Assembly (NCBI GenBank): GCA_900230115.1
Contig: LT907983.1
Location: 4,572,774 to 4,636,773 of the forward strand
Direction: 5' to 3'
From: Spirosomataceae bacterium TFI 002
GTDB taxonomy: Bacteria; Bacteroidota; Bacteroidia; Cytophagales; Spirosomataceae
Length of the DNA stretch: 64,000 nucleotides
A program made the translations under genes and the position numbers. Each line of letters begins with the position of its first letter. Position 1 is the first letter of the stretch. Shown in pieces: positions 1 to 8,194 of the stretch. The notes below the pieces were generated by a model. It had not been told where the DNA came from. It worked only from the letters and a program-made list of their open reading frames with translations, and did not search any database.

Positions 1-161
1 TCTCACGAGATTATGTTGTGGGTTGAAATTAAAATGTTGCAGGTTGGGCTTTTCGGTAGACTTGGGGTATGAGTTGAAGGTTTTAAAAGTCGTAAAGGTA
101 ATTGAGAATAAGAGAAAGTAAAGAGCTGGGTCCTTTGATCTTGTGACATTTAACTAATACC

Positions 162-215
162 CCTAAAATGCAAAAAGGCCATCACTCCTACGAGAGACGG
201 GCTTTTCTGAATAAT
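162..215 (-). terminator. Terminator-like direct repeat, copy A (54 bp)
   Basis: A 54-bp sequence just past the stop of the 428-aa secreted protein gene. It contains a hairpin with arms AAAAGGCC and GGGCTTTT around an 18-base loop, so it can act as an intrinsic terminator for the minus-strand operon. One arm position is mismatched compared with copy B at 7548-7601; the other 53 bases are identical. The sequence lies 7.4 kb from its twin in the same orientation. Termination is inferred from the stem and the T-rich flank. Confidence 0.7.
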
Positions 216-221
216 TCAATT

Positions 222-1508
222 TCAATCACATCCACCAATCTCCACTGTAAAAACAGTACCTGATTTTGCTTCAAAACCCTCAGTCAGCTCTATAAAACGA
301 CCTGCATTGTAGGTAGCATTTGCACCATTTAGAATTTTATTGCTAGCCTGAATATAGCCAGTAGTACCGTTTACTTCAATTAAAGTCATACTTCCATTGA
401 TATCATCAGCAGTACTAACCAATGTTTCGTTAGCAGCACAAGGAGGTGGACATATTGCCAATACTTCGAAAAGCTTAATGGGTTGTTCATCATCCGTTGG
501 GCTTGAAGAAATGATTCTCATTTTATACCCAGGAGCCACAGTGGTGCCTGAGGGAATAATTGCAGATATAGTTCCAGAACTATTCCCTGAAGCAGTACCA
601 AGGACTGTTGGGCTGCTAAAACTACCATTTTGGTCGGACAATTGAAGTGTGAAAGTATTAGTAGGAGCAAAACTTCCAGACACAGAAAAAGGAACGTTAA
701 AAGCATTATCTCTACAGAAAGCGTCTAATGAATTGCCAATTGCCACTACATTGTCTTTAACTGTGAACTCTTGGTAATTGACCTGATTCCAATCTCCGTT
801 TTGATTTTTAGAACGAACGGACAGGCGATGAATACCATTTGACAAGCTATTTAACTGGACATCTATCATTTTCTTATTGAGCTCCGTTGTGCTCGAAATA
901 GGTACACTCGTTCCATTGCCTGCCCCTGGGTCATTGTCTACAAAATATTCTAAGTAAACGATTGGCGATGGTGGCGTATTTACTGGGGGAGCAGTATCAA
1001 ACTTCACAAAATAGCGATAAGTTGTATTTCCCCAGTGACCATCAGCATTCTTAGCTCTTACGGATAAGGAATGAAAACCATCTGAAAGTGAATTTACTGG
1101 AAAAGAAATGGCTAAATTATCTAAAGATTGACCAGCTGTTATTGGAATAGCCGTGCCGTTGTCATGACCGGGGTCGTTATCTATGAAGTATTCTACTTTT
1201 TCTATATTTTCAGGAGCTGGTGTAGTGCCTAGCGTATTATTAAACTTGGCAAATACTCGATATGTGGTATTACTCCAATCTCCATCATTATCTTGTGCTC
1301 TTACTGATAATAAATGAAAACCATCGCTAAGGTTATTAAGTGAGAATGAGAAACTCTTAGTCACCTCATTAGAAGAGGTAAATGAAAGAGCTGTTCCGTT
1401 TCCTATTCCGGGATCATTATCAATAAAATATTCTATTTGACTGATGTTTTGGGCATGTGCTAAAAAAGCCATGAAAACTAAGCCAATACTTAGGCATAAG
1501 TTTTTCAT
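222..1508 (-). CDS. Secreted protein with three YF(I/V)DNDPG repeats and C-terminal sorting-type domain
   Basis: Exported protein of 428 aa whose function I do not recognise. Residues 1-19 form a signal peptide ending in AHA. Three repeats of about 80 aa follow (roughly 22-90, 102-170 and 183-250). Each opens with a YFIDNDPGxGNGT-type motif and closes with FHxLSVRAxNxDGxW. A beta-rich Ig-like stretch follows (about 255-355). The last 70 residues resemble the 3-coathanger stack found at the end of type IX-secreted proteins in Cytophagales, and they match the C-terminus of the 1030-aa protein in the same operon. It is the last gene of a four-gene operon, 1 bp after the 346-aa gene, and is followed by a terminator repeat. 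An adhesive or surface-layer role is only a guess. Confidence 0.85.
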   Translation of the reverse strand: MKNLCLSIGLVFMAFLAHAQNISQIEYFIDNDPGIGNGTALSFTSSNEVTKSFSFSLNNLSDGFHLLSVRAQDNDGDWSNTTYRVFAKFNNTLGTTPAPENIEKVEYFIDNDPGHDNGTAIPITAGQSLDNLAISFPVNSLSDGFHSLSVRAKNADGHWGNTTYRYFVKFDTAPPVNTPPSPIVYLEYFVDNDPGAGNGTSVPISSTTELNKKMIDVQLNSLSNGIHRLSVRSKNQNGDWNQVNYQEFTVKDNVVAIGNSLDAFCRDNAFNVPFSVSGSFAPTNTFTLQLSDQNGSFSSPTVLGTASGNSSGTISAIIPSGTTVAPGYKMRIISSSPTDDEQPIKLFEVLAICPPPCAANETLVSTADDINGSMTLIEVNGTTGYIQASNKILNGANATYNAGRFIELTEGFEAKSGTVFTVEIGGCD

Positions 1509-1509
1509 A

Positions 1510-2550
1510 TTAATTGGCTTTTATTGTGATTACTGCATCTAAATCAAGGGTATTATTCCCTATACCGCTATTTATAAAGAAAGTGTTTATTGGGTGATGG
1601 GGCAAACCAGACTTTTCGTACGGATAAGTTCCTCCATATATTCCTATGTCTCCACCATTTATTCCAGCATTTTTTCCTATAGATGAATTAGACAACTTTA
1701 AATCATTCTCACCATCAAAACTGTTGTCGTTAAAATACTGAGAACCAGAGTACAATTGTTGCCAAAGAATATTGTTAGTATTATTTCCTTGTGTTGGAAG
1801 GTCATTTGCGAAACTAATGCAGTACGAAATTGAGTTATTTGAGTTGTTTCTGTCTGAAACAGAGCTAACAACAATGCAATTTGTAAAGATTGAATTACTA
1901 GTAGAACTAATCTCACCGATATGACAATTCTTAATTATTGAGTTGTTACAATCCCTTATTGCTGAAGCAATCATGCTATTTTCAACCAATAAATTCAAGT
2001 TCTGCACTTCTTCAATTGACGACCCTCTGTTATCGTCAATTGATGATATCAAACATTTTCTTACAGTAGTATTAATCCCAGATGAGATTATATTAGATGG
2101 AGTGCCATAACTATTAAAGTAAATTAATCCTATTCTTGAAGATTCAAGTAATACATTTGGGACGTAAATATTAGTGCTATTAACATATAAGTTTTTTACC
2201 GAACTTCCAGCACTCCCAATATCAAAAGTCATAGCACCGACATATACAAATCTTGGATCAAGAGTATTAATTGTTAGCTCTGGGTTCGTCAGGTAATACC
2301 CATTACCCCTAAAATGTAGTTTTTTGTCAACTTGTACGGCTTCGGAATATATTGAATTTGAGGAAGAAGGAATTCCATATGGCTCAATTAAAATCACATC
2401 ATCAGTATTTGCCGCATCTACGGCGGCTTGAATGGTGTTGTACACATTTATACCCGTAATATTGGGGTCCCCGTTTACCCGGCGGGTGGTTTGGGCAAAA
2501 AGTGTAGTACTTAAGATAGTGAGTAAGAAAAGGGAGTAGAGGTTTTTCAT
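1510..2550 (-). CDS. Secreted right-handed beta-helix-like protein
   Basis: Protein of 346 aa with a Sec signal peptide (about 1-19, ending FAQ). After it comes NVYNTIQAAVDAA followed by DVILIEP, the typical first turn of pectin-lyase-like beta-helix proteins. The middle is rich in N, S and I with short repeated turns such as NSIIKNCHIGEIS, as expected for a parallel beta-helix. No catalytic residues are apparent and there is no 3-coathanger domain at the end. The C-terminal block (about 310-346) may be a different anchoring or sorting region. It lies in the LytTR operon, 30 bp after the 1030-aa gene and 1 bp before the 428-aa gene. Binding to or acting on a glycan is possible but not shown. 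Confidence 0.75.
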   Translation of the reverse strand: MKNLYSLFLLTILSTTLFAQTTRRVNGDPNITGINVYNTIQAAVDAANTDDVILIEPYGIPSSSNSIYSEAVQVDKKLHFRGNGYYLTNPELTINTLDPRFVYVGAMTFDIGSAGSSVKNLYVNSTNIYVPNVLLESSRIGLIYFNSYGTPSNIISSGINTTVRKCLISSIDDNRGSSIEEVQNLNLLVENSMIASAIRDCNNSIIKNCHIGEISSTSNSIFTNCIVVSSVSDRNNSNNSISYCISFANDLPTQGNNTNNILWQQLYSGSQYFNDNSFDGENDLKLSNSSIGKNAGINGGDIGIYGGTYPYEKSGLPHHPINTFFINSGIGNNTLDLDAVITIKAN

Positions 2551-2580
2551 TGTATTGAGATTTAAAATTTATGGTTTTGT

Positions 2581-5500
2581 TTATTCTTGGCAACCGCCAA
2601 ATTCAGTTTTGAAAATAGCTCCTGTGTTGGCAATAAACCCGGGTTCTAGTTTTATATATCGGCCTGAACGGTAAGTTGTGCGGGTGCCGTTTGACAGTTT
2701 GTTTTCGGCATTGATATAGCCAGATGTGTCGTTGGCTTCTAATTCAATTGTGCCTATTGTGATGTCATTTGCTGGACTGGTAAGAACTAAGTTTTCAGAG
2801 CACGGAGAGATATTTCCGTAACTCATAAAAAAGAGGTCATGACCGCTAAACCCATCTCCGTTTGCTGAATTAAAAGTTTTGGAGGCATATCCCACACCGT
2901 CATCAAAGTCCATAGTTCTTGAAAAGGTACCAATAGCGGTGAAACCGCCGTTAGAAGTTGACCATAGACTTCTTATCGAGTTACGATCGTCATTTTGATT
3001 TTGGCTAAAATCGCTGGTAAAGTTTTTCTGCCACATTAGAACACCATCATTAGCTTTATACTTCTGAATTTCAATATCAGCTTTAGCTATTGTCCAGTTT
3101 GAGTTAGTTGGATGAGTCGTTGAACGCACGTTGGTGCTTCCACCAATGAGCAGATTGCCCGACTCATCAATATCTATTGCATCTAAGTGATCATTATCGT
3201 TTTCTCCATAATCTTTTCCCCATATTAAGTCGCCATTAAGTTCATACTTAGCGAAAAAGAAATTCAGCTTACTATTGGTATTAAAATTTGAATTGTTTGA
3301 AGATGGGTCAAGGTCTATTGTACTTCTGTATTCACCCGCTAAGTAAAGAGAGTTACTAGTTGGGTCTTTCTTGAGTCCAATAACCCTTTGTACTGAGTTA
3401 CCGGAAGACCTGAAAGGTTTTACCCATTGTAATGCAAATGTAGAATTGTATTTAGCCATGAAAACGGTACCACTTTCATCAAAATCAGGAAGATCAAACC
3501 CTAAAGGTGCATCAAGTATTTGACTACCAGCACCGAAGTCAAAATCATTCAAAAAATTAAATTCCCCACCTACGTAAATATTACCTTGTCCATCAAAGGT
3601 GATTGAACTAATGTCACTACTTCCATTGCCTTCAATGCTTCCTGCAAACTCCGTGGCACCTGAATTGGCATTTAATTTGACGATAAATGCGTCATTTGCC
3701 ACAGGATCTGGCAAACCTAAAATCACAGGGTCTGATCCAAACTTATTTAGTCTTCCAACAAGGTAAATTGAATTGTTTTCAACACTCATATCTTTGACAA
3801 ATGCATGAATTCCTTGGAGGTTAAATGTTGTCAAATGCCCCCCATCACTACCAAGTTTGGTGATTCGATGGGACGTGCTTAAACTTTGATAGCAAAATAT
3901 ATTATTGTTAGCGTCGGTTGATAATTTTGAAACGGGCCCTCCAATTTCAGCATCTGATTTTGCCCAAATTAATTGGCCACCTTTTGAGATACGGGCAATA
4001 AAACCATCTACATTAGATACCTCCTGACCTCCTATGAAGACTGGACAAGTACCATTGCTTGTATTATTTGGACCTCGACTATATATGATAAAGTCTCCAT
4101 TTGTCAGGTTAGCACTATGAATCGTAAAAGGCCAAGCACAATTGAGGTTATCACTTGTTTCTTCTACTTGTTGTACCCACTTAAATTCCGGTTCATCTTC
4201 TTGATTAACTCCGTCCTCATTTAGCTTTAAATCTAAAATAACTTCATCTTGACAAGTTCCGCTACTGTTTAGTATAAAAAAAGAAGCGGCGTTGCTACTA
4301 CTCGCCGTATAGGTGTTTCCATCTATCCATGTAAAGCTACTTTCACTTGTAATAACATAGTCGGTAGAAACGTAGGTTGGTAATATGGTTAAATCCAAAT
4401 AGGCGGTAGAGTCACAACCATTGAAACCTCCTCCAGTCATAGTGTATGATGTATATGTACTATGAGTGTAAGTCTGACCATCTATCCAAGTATAAGAAGA
4501 GCATTCGTTAAGGTATAATGTTACCGGGCCAATATTCTCTATTAAGTTTAACGACGTACTAAACGAAAAACCATTAAAGGTAAAGGTGCTACTCAGAACG
4601 TTTTGAATTCCATTCCCTTTAGAGTCAATGGTATAAAGGTTTCCGGTTAATAAGTTTAACGTTTCGTCTTCTATAGGAGTAAATACACCATTTCCATTGT
4701 TCTTGAAGATTTTTTCTATAAGAGCGTTGTTCTGGTCTGATCCTCGGAAAATAAGATCTTGATCATTGTCATTATCGATGTCAAGCGGTAAAATTTCTGA
4801 TGCCCTAAAATCATTAAATGGACTTTGGCTTTGTGTAGTAAAAAGACCGCTTCCGTCATTTAAATGGAGATCAGTATATTTCTGACCAGTCTCCAACCCT
4901 GAAGTTATTAAATCTAAATAGTTGTCATTATTAAAGTCTGCGAAAACCAACTTAGAAGCTCCTCCCTTTAATGAGTTTAAAGTCTCTTGAGTAAATATTG
5001 CATTGCCATTATTTTTAAATAAAAAAATGCCATTGGGATTTCTGACCAAAAAGTCTGTATCAGCGTCTTGGTCAATATTGCCAACTTCTATTTGGCTAAC
5101 TTCGAAATCAGAAATCTCTGAACTAACAGACTCCGCAAAAGTTCCGGAACCGTTATTAAGAAAGACTTTGATTTTGGGTATCTCAGTATTTATACCATTT
5201 TCTTTACCAGTGATTATTAAATCCGGACCGTTTTGACCGTCTAAATCATCCACTTTGACCTTACCTATCAGCGATGATATCTGTTGCCCAACAGAAGTAT
5301 AATTCCCATTTCCGTCATTTATATATGCAAAAGTGATTCCTACTCCACTTGATATTGCATTTATAACTATATCAGGTTTGGAGTCTCCATTTAGATCCCC
5401 CACTCCTAGAGAAGTGGGGGTAAAGCTACCTATAGAATGGCTTTTTGAAGTGAAATTTCCGCAGCCGTCGTTTAATAAAATCCTGAATTCACTGCCAGAA

Positions 5501-5673
5501 CCGGTAGTTCCAATGTAGAGGATATCATTATCATCATCGGCATCTATATCAATTGAAAAAAGGTCTTGGGCGTATAAATTATCTATATTACTTGTGTTTA
5601 CGAAGTTTTGAGCAATGGAATAAGTTGTGCTTAGAAAGGTTAAAAGGCATAGCGTTAAATAGTTATTTTTCAT
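2581..5673 (-). CDS. Large secreted FG-GAP/VCBS and SBBP-like multi-domain protein
   Basis: Exported protein of 1030 aa with a signal peptide (1-21). Residues about 25-385 carry VCBS/FG-GAP propeller repeats with calcium-type loops such as DIDADDDNDILYIG and DLNGDSKPDIVI. Residues about 390-480 hold two copies of a module containing TWIDGxTYT, seen in large Bacteroidota cell-surface proteins. Residues about 490-950 form a second propeller-like region resembling SBBP repeats (for example FDGQGNIYVGGEF). The last 75 residues are a 3-coathanger-like sorting domain. Its start overlaps the end of the stand-alone LytTR gene by 4 bp, so the two are translationally coupled. Predicted to be a type IX-secreted surface protein; ligand unknown. 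Confidence 0.85.
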   Translation of the reverse strand: MKNNYLTLCLLTFLSTTYSIAQNFVNTSNIDNLYAQDLFSIDIDADDDNDILYIGTTGSGSEFRILLNDGCGNFTSKSHSIGSFTPTSLGVGDLNGDSKPDIVINAISSGVGITFAYINDGNGNYTSVGQQISSLIGKVKVDDLDGQNGPDLIITGKENGINTEIPKIKVFLNNGSGTFAESVSSEISDFEVSQIEVGNIDQDADTDFLVRNPNGIFLFKNNGNAIFTQETLNSLKGGASKLVFADFNNDNYLDLITSGLETGQKYTDLHLNDGSGLFTTQSQSPFNDFRASEILPLDIDNDNDQDLIFRGSDQNNALIEKIFKNNGNGVFTPIEDETLNLLTGNLYTIDSKGNGIQNVLSSTFTFNGFSFSTSLNLIENIGPVTLYLNECSSYTWIDGQTYTHSTYTSYTMTGGGFNGCDSTAYLDLTILPTYVSTDYVITSESSFTWIDGNTYTASSSNAASFFILNSSGTCQDEVILDLKLNEDGVNQEDEPEFKWVQQVEETSDNLNCAWPFTIHSANLTNGDFIIYSRGPNNTSNGTCPVFIGGQEVSNVDGFIARISKGGQLIWAKSDAEIGGPVSKLSTDANNNIFCYQSLSTSHRITKLGSDGGHLTTFNLQGIHAFVKDMSVENNSIYLVGRLNKFGSDPVILGLPDPVANDAFIVKLNANSGATEFAGSIEGNGSSDISSITFDGQGNIYVGGEFNFLNDFDFGAGSQILDAPLGFDLPDFDESGTVFMAKYNSTFALQWVKPFRSSGNSVQRVIGLKKDPTSNSLYLAGEYRSTIDLDPSSNNSNFNTNSKLNFFFAKYELNGDLIWGKDYGENDNDHLDAIDIDESGNLLIGGSTNVRSTTHPTNSNWTIAKADIEIQKYKANDGVLMWQKNFTSDFSQNQNDDRNSIRSLWSTSNGGFTAIGTFSRTMDFDDGVGYASKTFNSANGDGFSGHDLFFMSYGNISPCSENLVLTSPANDITIGTIELEANDTSGYINAENKLSNGTRTTYRSGRYIKLEPGFIANTGAIFKTEFGGCQE

Positions 5674-5969
5674 TTTTGGAAATTTATCTGATTTAATACT
5701 TCAGTTCTACGTCTACTCACTTTTACTCTTGCTCCATTATTTAAAATGAGCTCCTTACAAGTACCTTTTTGGGTTATTTTTAAAATGCAATTTGGATTTA
5801 CCAGATGAGATTTACTTACTCTCAAAAAGTGTGCATGACTTTCTTGATGCCTTAGCAGCGTGAGGCTTGAAATTTCTTTCCCTCCATTTTTAAGGTGGAA
5901 CTCAGTGTAGTTCACGACTCCTTTGAGAAAAATTATATCATTTTCTGCTGGGTATTTAATTCTTTTCAT
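5670..5969 (-). CDS. Stand-alone LytTR DNA-binding protein
   Basis: Protein of 99 aa that is almost entirely one LytTR domain. Motifs include DIIFLKGVVNYTEFHL near residue 10, FLRVSKSHLVNP near 50 and LILNNGARVKVSRRR near 75; these correspond to the strands and helix that insert into the DNA major groove in the family. It has no receiver domain and no membrane segment, so it cannot be a standard response regulator. Its stop overlaps the start of the 1030-aa secreted protein by 4 bp. The likely role is a transcription factor for its own operon and the secreted proteins behind it, with the input signal unknown. Confidence 0.85.
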   Translation of the reverse strand: MKRIKYPAENDIIFLKGVVNYTEFHLKNGGKEISSLTLLRHQESHAHFLRVSKSHLVNPNCILKITQKGTCKELILNNGARVKVSRRRTEVLNQINFQK

Positions 5970-6167
5970 TTTTGGGCTATTATTTGATTCAAATGTCCGT
6001 AATCACTTTAGTTTTTGAAAGGTGAAAAAGGCCCGAATTCAATAGGGTGGTTTACCCTTTTCGGATAATTCAAAACTAGACTAATAGGTAAGGCTAGGCA
6101 ATACGACGTTTTGCGTAATTCCTCTAATTCAATGAAATAAAGTCCAATTTAAGCGAAGAGAGAGGGT

Positions 6168-6545
6168 TTATATCAAGTCAAATGCCCGTGAAAAGAGAAT
6201 CAGGTCGGCAAATCGGGAAATTGATAGTTTTTTGTAGATGTTGTTCCTGTGGGTACGAACGGTGTTTGGAGAAATGAATAAGACTTCACCAATTTCCACC
6301 CTTTTGTGTCCTTCAGCCAAAAGGGTCATTACTTTGATTTCAGTCTTACTTAAGTTGCTGAAAATATCTTTGTATTCAATTTTGAATCTTTCAAGTTCAA
6401 TGGCTCGTCTAAAGTTGATATTGGTACATGTTGACAAGTTTAAAGGAATGTACTTTTCAGAAGATATCATATCACCCAAATACAACAAATCCTCCTGTAC
6501 TTGCTTTAATTTCTTTGGCTTATTATTTAGTTTAGAATCTACCAT
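6168..6545 (-). CDS. Short LuxR-type helix-turn-helix regulator (125 aa)
   Basis: DNA-binding protein of 125 aa. The C-terminal half (about 62-125) is a LuxR/GerE helix-turn-helix with LSKTEIKVMTLLAEG followed by SPNTVRTHRNNIYKKL. The N-terminal 60 residues are too short for a full receiver or PAS domain and look like the tail of a lost sensor. It is the third of three consecutive LuxR-type genes, 5 bp after the 52-aa HTH gene, and all three proteins end in a similar F(N/D)L sequence. It probably regulates the adjacent LytTR/secreted operon, 198 bp downstream on the same strand. That is inferred from position only. Confidence 0.8.
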   Translation of the reverse strand: MVDSKLNNKPKKLKQVQEDLLYLGDMISSEKYIPLNLSTCTNINFRRAIELERFKIEYKDIFSNLSKTEIKVMTLLAEGHKRVEIGEVLFISPNTVRTHRNNIYKKLSISRFADLILFSRAFDLI

Positions 6546-6550
6546 TATTA

Positions 6551-6709
6551 TCAGAGATTAAAGGTGATTCCAAAAGCGATGAGTTCTTTCAAGGAGCTAA
6601 TATCGAGTTTTTTGTAGATATTCATTTTAAATGTTCTGACCGTATGAATGCTTATATTTAAAAGCTCGGACGCTTCTTTATTTGTATAACCGAGAGAAAT
6701 GAATTCCAT
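6551..6709 (-). CDS. 52-aa orphan LuxR HTH (truncated duplicate or mini-regulator)
   Basis: A short reading frame that I translated by hand. It encodes about 52 aa and is almost purely a LuxR helix-turn-helix: MEFISLGYTNKEASELL, then SIHTVRTFKMNIYKKLDISS, ending in FNL. It closely matches the C-terminus of the 232-aa gene upstream, sharing TNKEASELL/TNKEISEQL and the block KLDISSLKE. In-frame similarity extends upstream of the ATG (LIKKEL, against LTKKEKL), so homology starts right after the stop of the neighbour, one frame off. It sits 14 bp after that gene and 5 bp before the 125-aa LuxR gene. It is either a decayed tandem duplicate or a functional mini-HTH acting as a competitor. Confidence 0.55.
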   Translation of the reverse strand: MEFISLGYTNKEASELLNISIHTVRTFKMNIYKKLDISSLKELIAFGITFNL

Positions 6710-6723
6710 CAATTCTTTTTTGA

Positions 6724-7422
6724 TTAAATTAAATTAAACATAACTGACCAGTTGATAGCTTCCTTTAAACTGGAGATATCAAGTTTTCGATGAATTTTCA
6801 TGCGGTGAGTCCTGATGGTATGAGAAGAGCACATTAGTTGTTCACTTATTTCTTTGTTAGTTAATCCACTTGCTAGAAGAGTTAGAATTAGTTTTTCTTT
6901 CTTGGTGAGGGTGACAAACTTGGGCAACCTTTGTTGGTATTTTTTAGAAATCTCTAATTCTTTTTCCATCTTTTTACCCACAGAGCCCAATTCGGAAATT
7001 GGAAGATTGAATGTTATAAAGTTACCATTGGCACTAATTTTTGACGAAGTAAAAATATTTTGATAAGGCTGATTTATGTCTCTTCTTACTTTCTGTATGT
7101 CTGTAAAAACAGCTTTATCATCGCCATTTTTGTAAAAATTTATCAGTGCAGGGAGTAAGTATTTTGAAGTATCTGGGTGTACCCTTTCCAAAACAAAATT
7201 TTCACTTTCATTATTGAGTTCGGTCAAAGACCTATCGTAAAATCGAAGACTTTTAGGGCTTACTACTCCGTGAGAAAAATCTGAAGCGAGATTTGTCGTA
7301 ATCATTGTGTCAGTTTCCTCGCCAATTTGAACGATCATTTTTTCATTTAAATGAGACAAAGCGTCTAGCTTGAAAATTGAGCATTGGTGTAAGTTGACAA
7401 GTTCTTTTTCAGTGTAAATCAT
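6724..7422 (-). CDS. LuxR-type regulator with N-terminal sensor-like domain
   Basis: Transcription factor of about 232 aa. The longest frame starts at a TTG (7449), but the ATG at 7422 is preferred because the upstream stretch is palindromic. Residues about 1-150 form a PAS-like alpha/beta region of the type seen in Bacteroidota LuxR proteins, including NFVLERVHPDTSKYL. A short helix leads to a C-terminal GerE helix-turn-helix: LTKKEKLILTLLASGLTN, then SSHTIRTHRMKIHRKL. It heads a run of three LuxR genes. Three consecutive inverted repeats lie over and upstream of the start (7432-7494) and may be an operator. The ligand of the sensor region is not evident. Confidence 0.8.
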   Translation of the reverse strand: MIYTEKELVNLHQCSIFKLDALSHLNEKMIVQIGEETDTMITTNLASDFSHGVVSPKSLRFYDRSLTELNNESENFVLERVHPDTSKYLLPALINFYKNGDDKAVFTDIQKVRRDINQPYQNIFTSSKISANGNFITFNLPISELGSVGKKMEKELEISKKYQQRLPKFVTLTKKEKLILTLLASGLTNKEISEQLMCSSHTIRTHRMKIHRKLDISSLKEAINWSVMFNLI

Positions 7423-7431
7423 GGCAGATTT

Positions 7432-7494
7432 AATTGGGTTATACCCCAATTAAACAATGATTTGGCGGAAAGCCAATACCCCGTTCGGGGTATT
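7432..7494 (-). promoter_or_regulatory. Three tandem inverted repeats upstream of luxR gene
   Basis: Three perfect short palindromes lie in a row: AATTGGG/CCCAATT (7432-7438 and 7445-7451), TTGGC/GCCAA around GGAAA (7462-7466 and 7472-7476), and AATACCCC/GGGGTATT around GTTC (7475-7482 and 7487-7494). They cover the 5' end of the 232-aa LuxR regulator gene. They could be dimer-binding operator sites for a LuxR-type protein or leader RNA hairpins. The function is inferred. Confidence 0.45.
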
Positions 7495-7547
7495 CTAGCT
7501 TTAAGAATAAATACTTTGTGTTTTTATAAGGCGAATAGTCTATATGA

Positions 7548-7601
7548 CCTAAAATGCAAAAAGCCCATCACTCCTACGAGAGACGGGCTTTTCTGAATAA
7601 T
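7548..7601 (-). terminator. Terminator-like direct repeat, copy B (54 bp)
   Basis: Same 54-bp sequence as 162-215, with 53 of 54 bases identical. The hairpin is perfect here: AAAAGCCC at 7559-7566 and GGGCTTTT at 7585-7592. It lies 11 bp past the stop of the lysozyme-like gene, so on the minus strand it would terminate that transcript before the LuxR module. The perfect stem suggests this copy is the intact form. Confidence 0.75.
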
Positions 7602-7612
7602 AAATTGTGTGT

Positions 7613-8194
7613 TTAGTCTATCTTAATGTAGCTAAACCTATTTTCGATATGGATTGGCAGTAGGATATCAGAGATTCCTTCATTTTGGTCTCTGTTCATT
7701 AAAAATGCCTTTGCTCTAGTTATCCAACCTGGATATTGAGCGGCATCTGGCCTGCTTGCATAGTACAGAACTCTGTATTTCACAAATGGATTTACAATTT
7801 GCTCTGGAAAATAAAAGCTATTGGCTCTTTGCACGTCTGCTACTGACAATTTCCCGTCTTGTGGTGCTCCAATTATTGCTTCGAAAGCTTTAATGTTGCT
7901 ACCATTTCTACCAGGACCTGCATTAATTATGTGATCTATTAATACTTCAGCTACTTCTTGGCTGACAAATAGATCTCCGTGATACTTGTTCCAGTAATGT
8001 TGACGGTGAATTCTGAGGGCTTCAGACCTACTAAAGTCTTTCTCTCCCCAAATCGGCTTGTGGATTCCGTATCCAACCCCTTCAAATTTAAGTAGCTTAG
8101 GAGCGTACTTTTCAAAGGATGCCGCGTTAACGTTAAAAAATGTAAAAGAACTAACTAAAATAAAAACGATTGAACGTGTTTTATTTAACTTCAT
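7613..8194 (-). CDS. Exported GH108-type lysozyme-like protein
   Basis: Putative peptidoglycan hydrolase of 193 aa from the ATG at 8194. The frame could extend to 8233, but the 8194 start gives a clean signal peptide (1-24, ending VNA). The region after residue 30 resembles the GH108 (formerly DUF847) muramidase family: LKFEG with candidate catalytic Glu38, then GYGIHKP, then SRSEALRIHRQHYWNKYHGDLF, and DHIINAGPG (about 87-95). The C-terminal part matches the small peptidoglycan-binding region common in the family. The usual EGG...GGxTxxGI motif is shortened, so activity is uncertain. It is exported, which suggests a wall-remodelling or effector role rather than a phage endolysin; no phage genes are nearby. 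Confidence 0.65.
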   Translation of the reverse strand: MKLNKTRSIVFILVSSFTFFNVNAASFEKYAPKLLKFEGVGYGIHKPIWGEKDFSRSEALRIHRQHYWNKYHGDLFVSQEVAEVLIDHIINAGPGRNGSNIKAFEAIIGAPQDGKLSVADVQRANSFYFPEQIVNPFVKYRVLYYASRPDAAQYPGWITRAKAFLMNRDQNEGISDILLPIHIENRFSYIKID

